Shown here: in pieces, positions 41,648 through 52,235 of the stretch
How the letters are laid out: every line of letters starts with the position of its first letter
Position numbering within the stretch: position 1 is the stretch's first letter
NCBI RefSeq assembly: GCF_001592365.1
Contig: NZ_BCWU01000018.1
Span: forward strand, 1 to 55,155
Source: Gordonia hydrophobica NBRC 16057
GTDB taxonomy: Bacteria > Actinomycetota > Actinomycetes > Mycobacteriales > Mycobacteriaceae
Direction: 5' to 3'
Length of the DNA stretch: 55,155 nucleotides
The notes under the pieces: model-generated
Seen by the model: the letters and a program-made list of their open reading frames with translations, nothing else
Told to the model about the DNA's origin: nothing
Databases searched by the model: none
Position numbers and translations under genes: made by a program

Positions 41648-42550
41648 ATGGGCGATTACGGTCTCGACCTTCAATTCGGCGTCTTCGTCACCGGCTCCTC
41701 GACGGCTCCGCACCAGGTCGTCGACCTCGCGCTGACCGCCGAGGATGCGGGCATCGACCTGGTGACCATCCAAGACCATCCCTACCAACCGGCGTTCCTC
41801 GACACGTGGACCGTGCTGAGCTACATCGCCGCACGAACCGAACGCGTCCGGTTGTCGGGCAACGTCCTCAACCTCCCGCTACGACCTCCGGCGGTCCTCG
41901 CCCGGGCGGCCGCGAGCCTGGACCTGTTGTCTGGCGGGCGCTGCGAGATCGCCTTGGGCGCAGGCGGCTTCGCCGATGCGATCGTGGCGATGGGCGGTCC
42001 GCGCCGCACCGCGGGTGAGAGTCGGCGGGCGCTCGAGGAAGCCGTCGACGTGATGCGGGCGCTGTGGGACACGTCGGTCCGCGGCGGCGTTCATCTCCCG
42101 GGCGACTTCTATCCCGTCGACGGCGCCAAGCGCGGACCGGCGCCTGCGCACCCCATCGGCATCACCGTCGGGGCGTACGGGCCCCGCATGCTCGATCTGG
42201 TGGGTCGCAAGTGCGACGGCTGCCTGCCGTCACTGAGCTACTTGACGAACGGCGCCTCCGACCTGACCGCGATGAACGCCGCGATCGACGCCGGCGCTCG
42301 GTCCGCCGGCCGCGAACCGGCAGCGATTCGGCGGTACCTCAACCTGGGCGGCCACTTCAGCGACGCACGCAGCGGCCTGCTGAGCGGTCCGCCGGAGTCG
42401 TGGGCGGACGACCTCACCTCACTCGCCCTGGACTACGGCATCTCCGGTTTCATCTTCGCGACCGACGACGCCGACGAGATCGAGACCATCGGCACGCAGG
42501 TCGCCCCGGCGACCAGGGAACTCGTCGCACGAGCACGCGAACAGCACTGA
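41648..42550 (+). CDS. LLM-class (F420-type) luciferase-like oxidoreductase
   Basis: 300 residues of a TIM-barrel bacterial-luciferase-like enzyme: GLDLQFGVFVTGSS at the first strand, HPYQPAFLDTWTVLSYIAARTERVRLSGNVLNLPLRPPAVLARAAASLDLLSGGRCEIALGAG in the core pattern (only part quoted in effect: LDLLSGGRCEIALGAG), and ITVGAYGPRMLDLVGRKCDG. It probably uses reduced F420. It is the only plus-strand gene within the conserved minus-strand block and ends 16 bases from the convergent xerD. ATG 41648. Confidence 0.85.
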   Translation: MGDYGLDLQFGVFVTGSSTAPHQVVDLALTAEDAGIDLVTIQDHPYQPAFLDTWTVLSYIAARTERVRLSGNVLNLPLRPPAVLARAAASLDLLSGGRCEIALGAGGFADAIVAMGGPRRTAGESRRALEEAVDVMRALWDTSVRGGVHLPGDFYPVDGAKRGPAPAHPIGITVGAYGPRMLDLVGRKCDGCLPSLSYLTNGASDLTAMNAAIDAGARSAGREPAAIRRYLNLGGHFSDARSGLLSGPPESWADDLTSLALDYGISGFIFATDDADEIETIGTQVAPATRELVARAREQH

Positions 42551-42566
42551 CGCCGTTCGACGCTCG

Positions 42567-43490
42567 CTATCGTGCCCGCGGGTGCGCGGTCGCGTACACC
42601 TCGCGCATGGTGTTGACCGTGACGAGCGTGTAGACCTGCGTCGTCGTGACCGACGAATGCCCGAGCAGTTCCTGCACCACGCGGACGTCCGCGCCGCCGT
42701 CGAGCAGATGGGTCGCGAAGCTGTGCCGCAGGGTGTGCGGCGAGACGTCTTTGTCGACACCGGCGCGTTCTGCGGCGTCGACCAAGATCTGCCAGGCGCT
42801 CTGCCGCGACAACCGCCCACCGCGGACGTTGAGGAACAGCGCGGGCGTGGATTTCTTCGCGAGCGCCGGCCGACCGCGGACCAGGTACGCGTCCACCGCG
42901 TCGATCGCTGGACCCCCGACCGGAACCATCCGCTCCTTGCCGCCCTTGCCGCGGAGGATGACGGCACGATGCTCCAGATCGAGGTCGTCGACGTCGAGCG
43001 AGATGACCTCGGAGATGCGCGCACCGCAGCTGTAGAGCAGTTCCACCAGCGCCCGGTCGCGGAGGCTGCGCGGTCCGTCGCCCATCCCCGCCGCGTCGAG
43101 GATCGCGATGACGTCATCGACCGGAAGCGACTTCGGCAGGCGGCGAGGCGGTTTCGGCGGCGACACCGAGTGCGCGACGTCGGTGCCCACCAGTCCCTCG
43201 TCCGCACAGAACTTGTGAAAGCCGCGCGCGGCGACGAGGGTCCGGGCGACCGACGAGTCGGCGAGCCCCCGAATCCCGCGTTCGGGATCTCCTCGCCGCA
43301 GCGCGACGAGGAACTCCCGCACGTCCTCTTCAGTGACGGCCGACATCACGGCGATCCCGCGGCCAGTGAGAAACACGTGGTACCGCTGCAGGTCTCGGCG
43401 GTACGAGGCGATGGTGTTGGCGGCCGAGCCACGCTCCACCGTCAGATGATCGAGATACCGCGCGATCGCGTCGCCGACGGTGGTGGCCAT
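42567..43490 (-). CDS. xerD: Tyrosine recombinase XerD
   Basis: 307 residues. The N-terminal SAM-like domain ([25 protein letters not shown]) precedes the catalytic domain with all active residues: Arg in [10 protein letters not shown], Lys in [22 protein letters not shown] (His-x-x-Arg), LLGHSS (His) and the nucleophilic Tyr in TTQVYT. With XerC it resolves chromosome dimers at dif. ATG 43490; the frame extends further upstream but through low-quality sequence. The NUDIX gene precedes it by 10 bases. Confidence 0.95.
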   Translation of the reverse strand: MATTVGDAIARYLDHLTVERGSAANTIASYRRDLQRYHVFLTGRGIAVMSAVTEEDVREFLVALRRGDPERGIRGLADSSVARTLVAARGFHKFCADEGLVGTDVAHSVSPPKPPRRLPKSLPVDDVIAILDAAGMGDGPRSLRDRALVELLYSCGARISEVISLDVDDLDLEHRAVILRGKGGKERMVPVGGPAIDAVDAYLVRGRPALAKKSTPALFLNVRGGRLSRQSAWQILVDAAERAGVDKDVSPHTLRHSFATHLLDGGADVRVVQELLGHSSVTTTQVYTLVTVNTMREVYATAHPRAR

Positions 43491-43500
43491 CTCCTTGCCG

Positions 43501-44127
43501 CTATCTACGCGCCGCGAACGCCGTGGGTTCGTCCCGCCACGGAGCGTCGGTGCCGCGCAGCGGCGTCTCGGACGCGTCAGCGGCCGCAGCGGCAAGGACG
43601 CCGGCCGCGGCCGTCGCATTGACGATCTCGCCCGACAGCACGTGGCGGACGGCCTCGGCCAGCGGCACCCATTCCAGCACCAGGTCGGCCTCTTCGTCCT
43701 CCCGGTCTGCGGGCGGCAACTGCTGGAGTCCGTCCGCGAGGTAGACCCGCAGCGCCTCGTCGGTGAATCCGGGCGAGACCACCAGGTCGACGAGCACTCG
43801 CCACCGATCTGCGGCGAGATCGGCCTCCTCGGCCAACTCGCGCTGCGCGGCCGCCAACGGATCCTCGTCCGGCCCGCCGTCCAGCAGTCCAGCAGGCAGT
43901 TCGAGCAGCCGACGACCGATCGGATGCCGATACTGCCGGATCATCGCGATCCGCCCGTCGTCATCGCGTGCGACGATGGCGACCGCACCGTGATGCTCGA
44001 CGACCTCTCGCTTCGCCAGACGACCACCAGGCATCTCGACGTCATCGACCCGGAGCGCGAGGATCGCGCCCTCGTATTCGGTCCGGGAGGAGTGCGTGAC
44101 GAACTCGTGCGAGCCTGCGCCGACCAT
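43501..44127 (-). CDS. ADP-ribose pyrophosphatase-type NUDIX hydrolase
   Basis: 208 residues similar to mycobacterial Rv1700. The Nudix box is in [30 protein letters not shown], preceded by the [17 protein letters not shown] pattern of ADP-ribose pyrophosphatases. It cleaves ADP-ribose and related sugars. ATG 44127 follows CCAGGAGACGTCC, a good ribosome site; a GTG at 44145 that overlaps the pyrG stop is the alternative. It sits between pyrG and xerD as in mycobacteria. Confidence 0.92.
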   Translation of the reverse strand: MVGAGSHEFVTHSSRTEYEGAILALRVDDVEMPGGRLAKREVVEHHGAVAIVARDDDGRIAMIRQYRHPIGRRLLELPAGLLDGGPDEDPLAAAQRELAEEADLAADRWRVLVDLVVSPGFTDEALRVYLADGLQQLPPADREDEEADLVLEWVPLAEAVRHVLSGEIVNATAAAGVLAAAAADASETPLRGTDAPWRDEPTAFAARR

Positions 44128-44141
44128 GGACGTCTCCTGGT

Positions 44142-45938
<1,797 letters not shown>

Positions 45939-46020
45939 CTACGGGACTTCAGCCTAACAGCACTCGGGGGCAAAGCCGCTACGCGCGCCGAAGGCCCGGA
46001 GTGTTCGGTGTGTCGCACCC

Positions 46021-46052
46021 GCGTCGCCGGGAGGCTGTGCCCCCGGCGACGC
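46021..46052 (-). terminator. Hairpin terminator after steB
   Basis: GCGTCGCCGGG (46021-46031) pairs perfectly with CCCGGCGACGC (46042-46052) around a 10-base loop. It starts 6 bases after the steB stop codon on the minus strand, ahead of pyrG. No T run follows. Confidence 0.7.
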
Positions 46053-46058
46053 CTGCGA

Positions 46059-46988
46059 CTACTTCTCCCCTTCGGCGCCGACGGTGATGGCCGTGGCGCC
46101 CATGCCCGTGCCGAACGCGCCCGACCGCCCCTGCGACTCCTCGCCGAACGCCAGCACCGTCGTGACCTGGCCGGTCCCCTGGTCCACGTTGTCGACAGTG
46201 CTGATCGTGTTGTTCAACGACGGATCCGAGCGCACCACGCCCAGCGGCGATCCGCCCGACGCCGAACCCGTACGACCGGCGAGGACGCCGCCGGCACCGC
46301 GCGCGGCCATCGCCGCCGCGAATCGTCCGACGAGTTGTCCCTGCGCGCCGGAATCCCCGGGCATCTCGCCGCCGGTGAGCACCAGGACCAGGTCGGCGGG
46401 CTTGATCGAACCCGCCGCGTATTCGATGAATCCGCCTTCGGCGAGCGTCTGCAGCGTCGTCGATCGAACGTCTGCGGGTTGCGGACGCTGCCCGTTACGC
46501 GTCAGCAGAGTCACGCCGAGGAGGTCGCCGAGCCGCGACCCGGAGTCGGTGAAGTCCACGCGGAGCTGAGCACCGGTCGGAATGGACTGGTCGACGATGG
46601 TCCGCAGTTTCGACGCCTCTTGGTCCCGCACCAGTGTGGTGGTCATCGCGATCTGTCCCGACACGGTGCCGCCGGCGTCGTTGATCAAGCCCTTCAGGGC
46701 CTCGGCGTCCGAGTCGGCAGCGTCCGGCGCGGTGATGATCAGGACGCTCTGTTTGGTGAGCACGCCGTTGACCAGTCGCGGAGTCACTCCCTTGATGAAG
46801 GCGGTGTCATGGCCGGCCTCCTTCTCGAGCGCATCGCGCTCGTCCTGGAGATTGCCGATCTTGTCGCGATCGGTGCCGGTGAGGGCATTCATGCGGTCAC
46901 CAATGAACCCTGACCCCAGGAACAGCCCCAAGGCCAGGGCCAGAAAGACGGCGATCAGCGAAATCGCGTGCTGACGCAATGAGATCAT
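46059..46988 (-). CDS. steB: SteB / MctB-like membrane protein (often annotated 'copper transporter')
   Basis: 309 residues. One N-terminal membrane helix (AISLIAVFLALALGLFLGSGF) is followed by a coiled-coil stretch (DRDKIGNLQDERDALEKEAG) and an external alpha/beta domain. It matches the DUF3186 family, which includes M. tuberculosis Rv1698 (MctB, linked to copper tolerance) and Corynebacterium SteB, which works with SteA at the division ring. Its adjacency to steA (ATGA overlap) favours the division role here. The single helix does not look like a transporter. Confidence 0.9.
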   Translation of the reverse strand: MISLRQHAISLIAVFLALALGLFLGSGFIGDRMNALTGTDRDKIGNLQDERDALEKEAGHDTAFIKGVTPRLVNGVLTKQSVLIITAPDAADSDAEALKGLINDAGGTVSGQIAMTTTLVRDQEASKLRTIVDQSIPTGAQLRVDFTDSGSRLGDLLGVTLLTRNGQRPQPADVRSTTLQTLAEGGFIEYAAGSIKPADLVLVLTGGEMPGDSGAQGQLVGRFAAAMAARGAGGVLAGRTGSASGGSPLGVVRSDPSLNNTISTVDNVDQGTGQVTTVLAFGEESQGRSGAFGTGMGATAITVGAEGEK

Positions 46989-48205
46989 TGAGCGTTCCAC
47001 ACCCCGCTGACCCAGCCGGTCAACGCATTCCACTGGGCGACGATCCAGTCACTGGCCGCAGCTCCGCCGCCCTGCGTTATGACGACGGCGGCGATGATCG
47101 CGATCAACGCGGCGATCATCAACATCGCGATGAGCGCGCCGCTCACGCGGCTGCGGTAGAGCGTGGCGACGGCCTTGGCATCGACCAGTTTGGCTCCGAC
47201 CTTCAGCCGCGTCAGGAACTGCGACGGGATCTGGTCACGCAGAGCGCGATCGAAGAAGTCGTTGAGCGACCCGCTGTACCCGGCGGTGACGATGAGATCC
47301 GCGCCGTGAAAGTCCGCGAGCAGCAGCGCCAAGTCGGGCGCGGTTCCCGCAGCGGGGAACGTGGTGGCGCCGATGCCGAGGTCCTGGATCCGCTCCAGGC
47401 CCGGAGCGTGACCGTCCGGATCTGCGGGCAACACCACTTCGGCGCCGCTCTTGAGTGCCTCGGTGCTGATGTCGTCGGGGTCTCCGACGATGACCGCCGG
47501 TCGGTAACCAGCCTTGAGCAGGCTGTCGGCGCCGACACCCACTCCGACCAGCACCGGCTGGTACTCCTTGATGAACGGCTTGAGCGATTTCAGCTCGGCG
47601 ACCCGATGGGCGCCGTCGGCGACGATCACCACGTGCCGATGTTCAAACGACACGGTGACCTTGGGGACGCCGACGCCATCGATCAGCAGCGGCGATTCGC
47701 TGCGGATGAATTCGATGCTGTTTCCGGAGAAGGCCTCCAAATGGTCGACGAGACCGGTCTTGGCGTCGAGCATCAGGTCGGCGACCTCACGTTCGCCGAG
47801 TTCGGTGCCGCGAGCGATGACCCGCTCGCCGATATATAGCTTCCCCTCGTTGAGGCGGACCCGGGTGCCGTCTTTCACCCGCGAGAAGACGTCGCTGCCG
47901 ACGTCGTCGATGAGCGGGATGTTCGACGCGGCGAGCACCTCCGGGCCGAGGTTCGGGTAGCGGCCGGTGATCGATTTCGAGACGTTCAGCACCGCAGCCA
48001 CTTCGGCTTCGACGAGCGCGTCAGCGGTGACGCGATCGAGATCCACCTGGTCGAGGATCACGATGGCACCGTGATCGACGCGATTCGCCAGGCGTTTGGA
48101 GTTCTTGTCGATCCGGGCGATGCCCGTGATTCCGGGGAGTTCTTCGGTCTTCCGCGAGAGCAAGGCAGGCATCCTCATGCGTCCCATAGTGACCTTGCGG
48201 CTCAT
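46985..48205 (-). CDS. steA: SteA, cytokinetic ring-associated protein
   Basis: 406 residues. The central and C-terminal part contains a thiamin-pyrophosphokinase-like fold (PAVIVGDPDDISTEALKSGAEVVLPADPDGHAPG; HGADLIVTAGYSGSLNDFFDR), and the last 45 residues hold a membrane helix GALIAMLMIAALIAIIAAVVI, so the bulk is cytoplasmic. It corresponds to Rv1697 and C. glutamicum SteA, which together with SteB influences septation. The start is uncertain among ATGs at 48205, 48187, 48178 and 48172. Confidence 0.9.
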   Translation of the reverse strand: MSRKVTMGRMRMPALLSRKTEELPGITGIARIDKNSKRLANRVDHGAIVILDQVDLDRVTADALVEAEVAAVLNVSKSITGRYPNLGPEVLAASNIPLIDDVGSDVFSRVKDGTRVRLNEGKLYIGERVIARGTELGEREVADLMLDAKTGLVDHLEAFSGNSIEFIRSESPLLIDGVGVPKVTVSFEHRHVVIVADGAHRVAELKSLKPFIKEYQPVLVGVGVGADSLLKAGYRPAVIVGDPDDISTEALKSGAEVVLPADPDGHAPGLERIQDLGIGATTFPAAGTAPDLALLLADFHGADLIVTAGYSGSLNDFFDRALRDQIPSQFLTRLKVGAKLVDAKAVATLYRSRVSGALIAMLMIAALIAIIAAVVITQGGGAAASDWIVAQWNALTGWVSGVWNAQ

Positions 48206-48275
48206 TGGTCACACGGAGGCGCGCCGTACCATCATCAACTTTCGTAACATTTGCAACACAGGATCGCCGTACGGA

Positions 48276-50018
48276 TCAGTTCTCCGCGCGCGTGCGTTCC
48301 GCGGTCGACAGGAGTTCCTCCGCGTGTGCACGCCCGGTCTCCGAATCACCGAGGCCTGCGAGCATGCGCGCGAGTTCCGCCACACGCTCGTCGCGATCGA
48401 GGGTCGTCAGCGTCGAGGTCTGTCGACCGCGCTCGCCTCCCCCGGACTTGCCGATCACCAAGTGATTGTCGGCGAACGCCGCCACCTGCGGCAGATGCGT
48501 CACGACGATCACCTGATGCCGCCGCGCCAACCGTGCCAGGCGTGCACCGATCTGCACGGCCGCTGCGCCGCCCACGCCGGCGTCCACCTCGTCGAACACC
48601 ATCACGCCACCGGAATCCGGTTCGGCGAGCACCACTTCCAATGCCAACATGACGCGTGAGAGCTCACCCCCCGACGCGGATTTCGCGATCGGCAGCGGCG
48701 CGGCGCCCTTGTGCGCAACCAGTCCGAACTCCACGCGGTCCACGCCGTCGCCGCCTGCGTGCGCGCGCTTTCCATCGATCTCGACAGCGAGTCGCTCGTC
48801 GTCTGCGGGCAGCAGTGAGACCGACACCGCGAGCGCGCTGCCGCCCATCGCGAGACCGGTCAGTTCGGCGGACACCTTGCTTGCCAGGCTCTTGGCATAC
48901 TTGGTGCGCTGCGCGTGCAGTTTGGCGCCGAGAGCCGCCACCTTCTCGCGTGCGGCGCTGGCTGCGACTTCGAGCTCTTCGACGGCGCCCTCCGGATCCT
49001 CGATCTGTGTCAGGCGCTCGTTGGCCTCCTCGCGCCACGTGAGCACACCGTCGATGTCCGCGGCATACTTCCGGGTCAGCGACTTCAGTTCGGCCTGCCG
49101 ATTCAGCAACGCGTCGAGATCTCCCGCGTCCTCGGGCAGTCCGCCGAGGTAGGAAGTCAGCTCGGCACCGAGGTCGGTCACGACGGTCAACGCCTCGGCG
49201 ACCCGTGGCTGCAGTTCGCGCAAGGCGTCGTCCGACGCCGACTCCAGGAGCGAGCGCACCGTTCCCAGCCCGTCGACGACGGACGCGTTCTCGGACCCGG
49301 CGATGATCTCCTGTGCCGTCAGCGCGGTCCGGCGGATGTCTTCCAGGTCGGTCATCCGGCGAATCGTGGCGATCAACTCGACGTCCTCGCCGGGCTCTGG
49401 GGCGACGGCGTCGATCTCATCGACGCCGAACCGAAGCCGGTCAGCCTCCATCGCGATGTCACGCGAGTTGGCCCGGAGGCGGTCGAGTTCGTCGAGAACC
49501 TCGACCAGTTCCGTTCGAGCGGCACGGTACTTCTTCAACGTCGACGCCGCCGCCGCTCCCGCGTAACGGTCGAGTGCCCCGCGTTGCTGCTCCGGACGAA
49601 TCAATCGGAGTTGGTCGTTCTGACCGTGAATGGCGAGGAGCTCGCCGGTCAACTGCGCCAGCGTGCCGACCGGAACCGAACGTCCGCCGAGATGCGCGCG
49701 GGATCGGCCGTCGGCGTTCACCGTACGCGCGGCGATCAAGGTCTCGTCGTCATCGATCTCGGCGCCCGAATCCTCGAGGACCTCGGCGATCGCCGTCCGC
49801 TCCTCCGGCAGTCGGAACCGTCCTTCGACGACGGCCTTGGCGTCGCCAGTGCGCACCCGTCCCGCGTCCGCTCGGCCTCCCGAGAGCAGCCGGAGACTGG
49901 TGACGATCATGGTCTTGCCTGCGCCGGTCTCACCGGTCAGAACAGTGAACCCGGGGTGGAACTGGGCGTTCGCGGATTCGAGGACTCCGAGACTGCGGAT
50001 CGACAGCTCTTCCAGCAA
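48276..50018 (-). CDS. recN: DNA repair protein RecN
   Basis: 580 residues of an SMC-like ATPase: Walker A LTGETGAGKTM (28-37), a long helical middle forming a coiled coil (about 150-420), signature SASGGELSRVMLALEVVL and Walker B VMVFDEVDAGVGG. RecN acts early in double-strand break repair. No ATG is near the conserved N-terminus; a TTG at 50018 behind GGAAGGAG gives MLEELSIRSLGVLES, as in relatives. It follows nadK by 7 bases. Confidence 0.95.
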   Translation of the reverse strand: MLEELSIRSLGVLESANAQFHPGFTVLTGETGAGKTMIVTSLRLLSGGRADAGRVRTGDAKAVVEGRFRLPEERTAIAEVLEDSGAEIDDDETLIAARTVNADGRSRAHLGGRSVPVGTLAQLTGELLAIHGQNDQLRLIRPEQQRGALDRYAGAAAASTLKKYRAARTELVEVLDELDRLRANSRDIAMEADRLRFGVDEIDAVAPEPGEDVELIATIRRMTDLEDIRRTALTAQEIIAGSENASVVDGLGTVRSLLESASDDALRELQPRVAEALTVVTDLGAELTSYLGGLPEDAGDLDALLNRQAELKSLTRKYAADIDGVLTWREEANERLTQIEDPEGAVEELEVAASAAREKVAALGAKLHAQRTKYAKSLASKVSAELTGLAMGGSALAVSVSLLPADDERLAVEIDGKRAHAGGDGVDRVEFGLVAHKGAAPLPIAKSASGGELSRVMLALEVVLAEPDSGGVMVFDEVDAGVGGAAAVQIGARLARLARRHQVIVVTHLPQVAAFADNHLVIGKSGGGERGRQTSTLTTLDRDERVAELARMLAGLGDSETGRAHAEELLSTAERTRAEN

Positions 50019-50025
50019 GTGGGAT

Positions 50026-50994
50026 TCAACTCCTTCCGCGCCAACCGGTGACCGGCAGCGAGAACTTGGTGACCAACCGATCGGCGAACGGCTCCGAGTC
50101 GATGCGGACCCACCGCAGGGAACGCTGAGCGCGGACCACCTCGACGCGGGAGCCGGCGGGAACGTCGATGATGCGACGGCCGTCGCACAGGGCCACCCCA
50201 TCGCGGCCCTCGCGATACACCTCCACGGCGACGCGCGATCGCGGACTGGTCACCATCGGCCTCGCGAACAAGGCGTGCGCGTTGCTCGGCACCACCAGGA
50301 TCGCCTCCAGGTCGGGCCACATCACCGGCCCTCCGGCGGAGAACGCGTACGCCGTCGATCCGGTCGGTGTCGCGACCAGAATGCCGTCGGCACCGTAAGC
50401 GGCGACCGGCCGGCCGTCGACCTCGGTCACCAGTTCCAGGACTCCGTTGTGCGAGGTGTTCTGAATGACGACTTCGTTGAGCACCCAGTCGCGCGAGCGT
50501 GGCTCATCGGAGCCGGGGTCGATAACGGACACATCGAGGACCATGCGGTCGACCACTCGATACTCGCCGCCGATGAGGCGATCGAGAACCTCGTCGATAC
50601 GGTGCGCCTCGGCTTCGGCGAGGAAGCCGATGTGCCCGAGGTTGATGCCCATGAGCGGCACTCCGGCCGGGTAGGCCAGTTCCGCCGCGCGCAGGAACGT
50701 ACCGTCTCCGCCCAGCACCAGGACCAGTTCGCAGCCCTGCGCCGACACGGAGTCGGCGTGGGTCACTTCCACATCGGCGCCGGTGTCGCGCAGCATCTGC
50801 GGGTCGACGGGGTGCGCCTGGACGAACGGGGGTGCGGGACGCCGGGTGTCGTGATCGACGACGCGCACCGCGATGTCGGCCTCGCCGCATCGTCGCGCGA
50901 TCGCCACCAGTGTCTTGGTCACCTCGTCCCGACCGGTGTGTGCAACGACCAGAAAGGTCCGCCGGCCGTTCGGGGCAGCATTCGATTGGTCCAT
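50026..50994 (-). CDS. nadK: NAD kinase
   Basis: 322 residues (ppnK/Rv1695 type). The GGDG motif is at 95-98 (VLVLGGDGTFLRAAE), followed by NLGHIGFLAE and the NE/D motif VLNEVVIQN and ADGILVATPTGSTAYAFSAGGP. It phosphorylates NAD to NADP. ATG 50994. It lies 14 bases after tlyA and 7 before recN, the usual actinobacterial order. Confidence 0.96.
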   Translation of the reverse strand: MDQSNAAPNGRRTFLVVAHTGRDEVTKTLVAIARRCGEADIAVRVVDHDTRRPAPPFVQAHPVDPQMLRDTGADVEVTHADSVSAQGCELVLVLGGDGTFLRAAELAYPAGVPLMGINLGHIGFLAEAEAHRIDEVLDRLIGGEYRVVDRMVLDVSVIDPGSDEPRSRDWVLNEVVIQNTSHNGVLELVTEVDGRPVAAYGADGILVATPTGSTAYAFSAGGPVMWPDLEAILVVPSNAHALFARPMVTSPRSRVAVEVYREGRDGVALCDGRRIIDVPAGSRVEVVRAQRSLRWVRIDSEPFADRLVTKFSLPVTGWRGRS

Positions 50995-51008
50995 CGACGA
51001 TCCCTTCC

Positions 51009-51914
51009 CTACTGCGGTCCGTCAGCGACGGCGCGATCGATCAACGCGCGGACGCGTCGTCCCTCTCCAGGATCGGTCCAGCGGATCATGGTTTCGGTGT
51101 CCACGGTATCGCCGGTCGACGAGGTCTGCTCGCCCGGATCCGCCGCCACCTGGTCGGTGTCGCCGGATCGATGCAGCCAGAGGAAGAATTCGACGTTGCC
51201 CGACGGCCCCGGCAGCGGGCTGGCGACGACATCACGCGTGGTCAGACCGAGTGTGTCGGCCATCGCCGCGACCGCCTCGACGGCGTCGGCGCGCAGTGTC
51301 GGGTCCCGAACCACCCCGCCGGCGCCGACACGGTCCTTGCCGACCTCGAACTGTGGCTTGACCATCGGCAGCGCATCGCCGCCCGGACGCAGGCACGCGG
51401 CCAGTGCGGGGAGCACCAGCTTCAGCGAGATGAACGAGAGATCGCCGACGATCAGGTCCACAGGCCCCCCGATCGCCTCCGGTGTCAGATGCCGGACGTT
51501 GGTGCGGTCGTGGATGTGCACGCGATCGTCCGACTGCAGCTTCCAGACCAACTGACCGTATCCGACGTCGACGGCCTCGACCTCGCGCGCGCCACGACGG
51601 AGCAACACATCGGTGAAGCCGCCGGTCGACGCGCCGGCGTCGAGACACCGCTTGCCGTCGACGGTGACGCCTCGGGGTTCGAATGCCTCCAGGGCCCCGA
51701 GCAGCTTATGCGCGCCCCGGGACGCCCAGTGCTCGGACTCCTCTTCGATCACCAGGATCGGCGTGTCCTTCGCGACGTTCGTGGCCGCCTTCGAGGCGAC
51801 GGTTCCGTTCACCTTGACCGAGCCCGCTGCGACGAGGTCACGTGCCTGCTCGCGGGAACGGGCCAGACCGCGTCGTACCAATTCGGCGTCGAGCCGTGCA
51901 CGTGCCGCCATCAT
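51009..51914 (-). CDS. tlyA: TlyA, 16S/23S rRNA 2'-O-methyltransferase
   Basis: 301 residues. An N-terminal S4 RNA-binding domain (ARLDAELVRRGLARSREQARDLVAAGSVKVNG) is followed by an FtsJ-like Rossmann methyltransferase with SAM motif CLDAGASTGGFTDVLL and VDLIVGDLSFISLKLVLPAL. In mycobacteria TlyA methylates rRNA and makes ribosomes sensitive to capreomycin. Two adjacent ATGs (51914, 51911) are possible. A 35-residue acidic linker-like part near the C-terminus (DQVAADPGEQTSSTGD) is longer than usual. Confidence 0.95.
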   Translation of the reverse strand: MMAARARLDAELVRRGLARSREQARDLVAAGSVKVNGTVASKAATNVAKDTPILVIEEESEHWASRGAHKLLGALEAFEPRGVTVDGKRCLDAGASTGGFTDVLLRRGAREVEAVDVGYGQLVWKLQSDDRVHIHDRTNVRHLTPEAIGGPVDLIVGDLSFISLKLVLPALAACLRPGGDALPMVKPQFEVGKDRVGAGGVVRDPTLRADAVEAVAAMADTLGLTTRDVVASPLPGPSGNVEFFLWLHRSGDTDQVAADPGEQTSSTGDTVDTETMIRWTDPGEGRRVRALIDRAVADGPQ

Positions 51915-51950
51915 CGCCTCTTCTCTGGACTCGTGGCGCAGAAACCGCCC

Positions 51951-52223
51951 TCAGCCACGTCCGGCGTCTTCCAACGCCGCCGAAAGCCGGTCGTGCGCTT
52001 GCGTCAACACTTCTGCTTGTCGTGCCAGTGCGCCGAGATCAAACTGTTCGTCAGCCGCCTCTCGGACCATGCTCGCTTCGACCAGCAGGTCCTCCGCGGC
52101 CACGATGGACGAATGGTCTGCCGGCTCACCGGGACCGGCTGCACGGACCGCTGCGTCAGCGGCCAGCGTGGCCGGAGTCGGACCGGGCGTCGGCGTGGGA
52201 CGGGGTGTGTACGAGTCGGTCAT
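51951..52223 (-). CDS. Small conserved protein between HAD phosphatase and tlyA
   Basis: 90 residues: a proline/threonine-rich first third (TPRPTPTPGPTPATLA) and a helical second part (EQFDLGALARQAEVLTQAHDRLSAAL). It sits where mycobacteria carry the unknown Rv1693-type gene. No function known. It starts 12 bases after the HAD gene and ends 36 before tlyA, so it is within the operon. Confidence 0.75.
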   Translation of the reverse strand: MTDSYTPRPTPTPGPTPATLAADAAVRAAGPGEPADHSSIVAAEDLLVEASMVREAADEQFDLGALARQAEVLTQAHDRLSAALEDAGRG

Positions 52224-52235
52224 AGCCCTTCAAGG

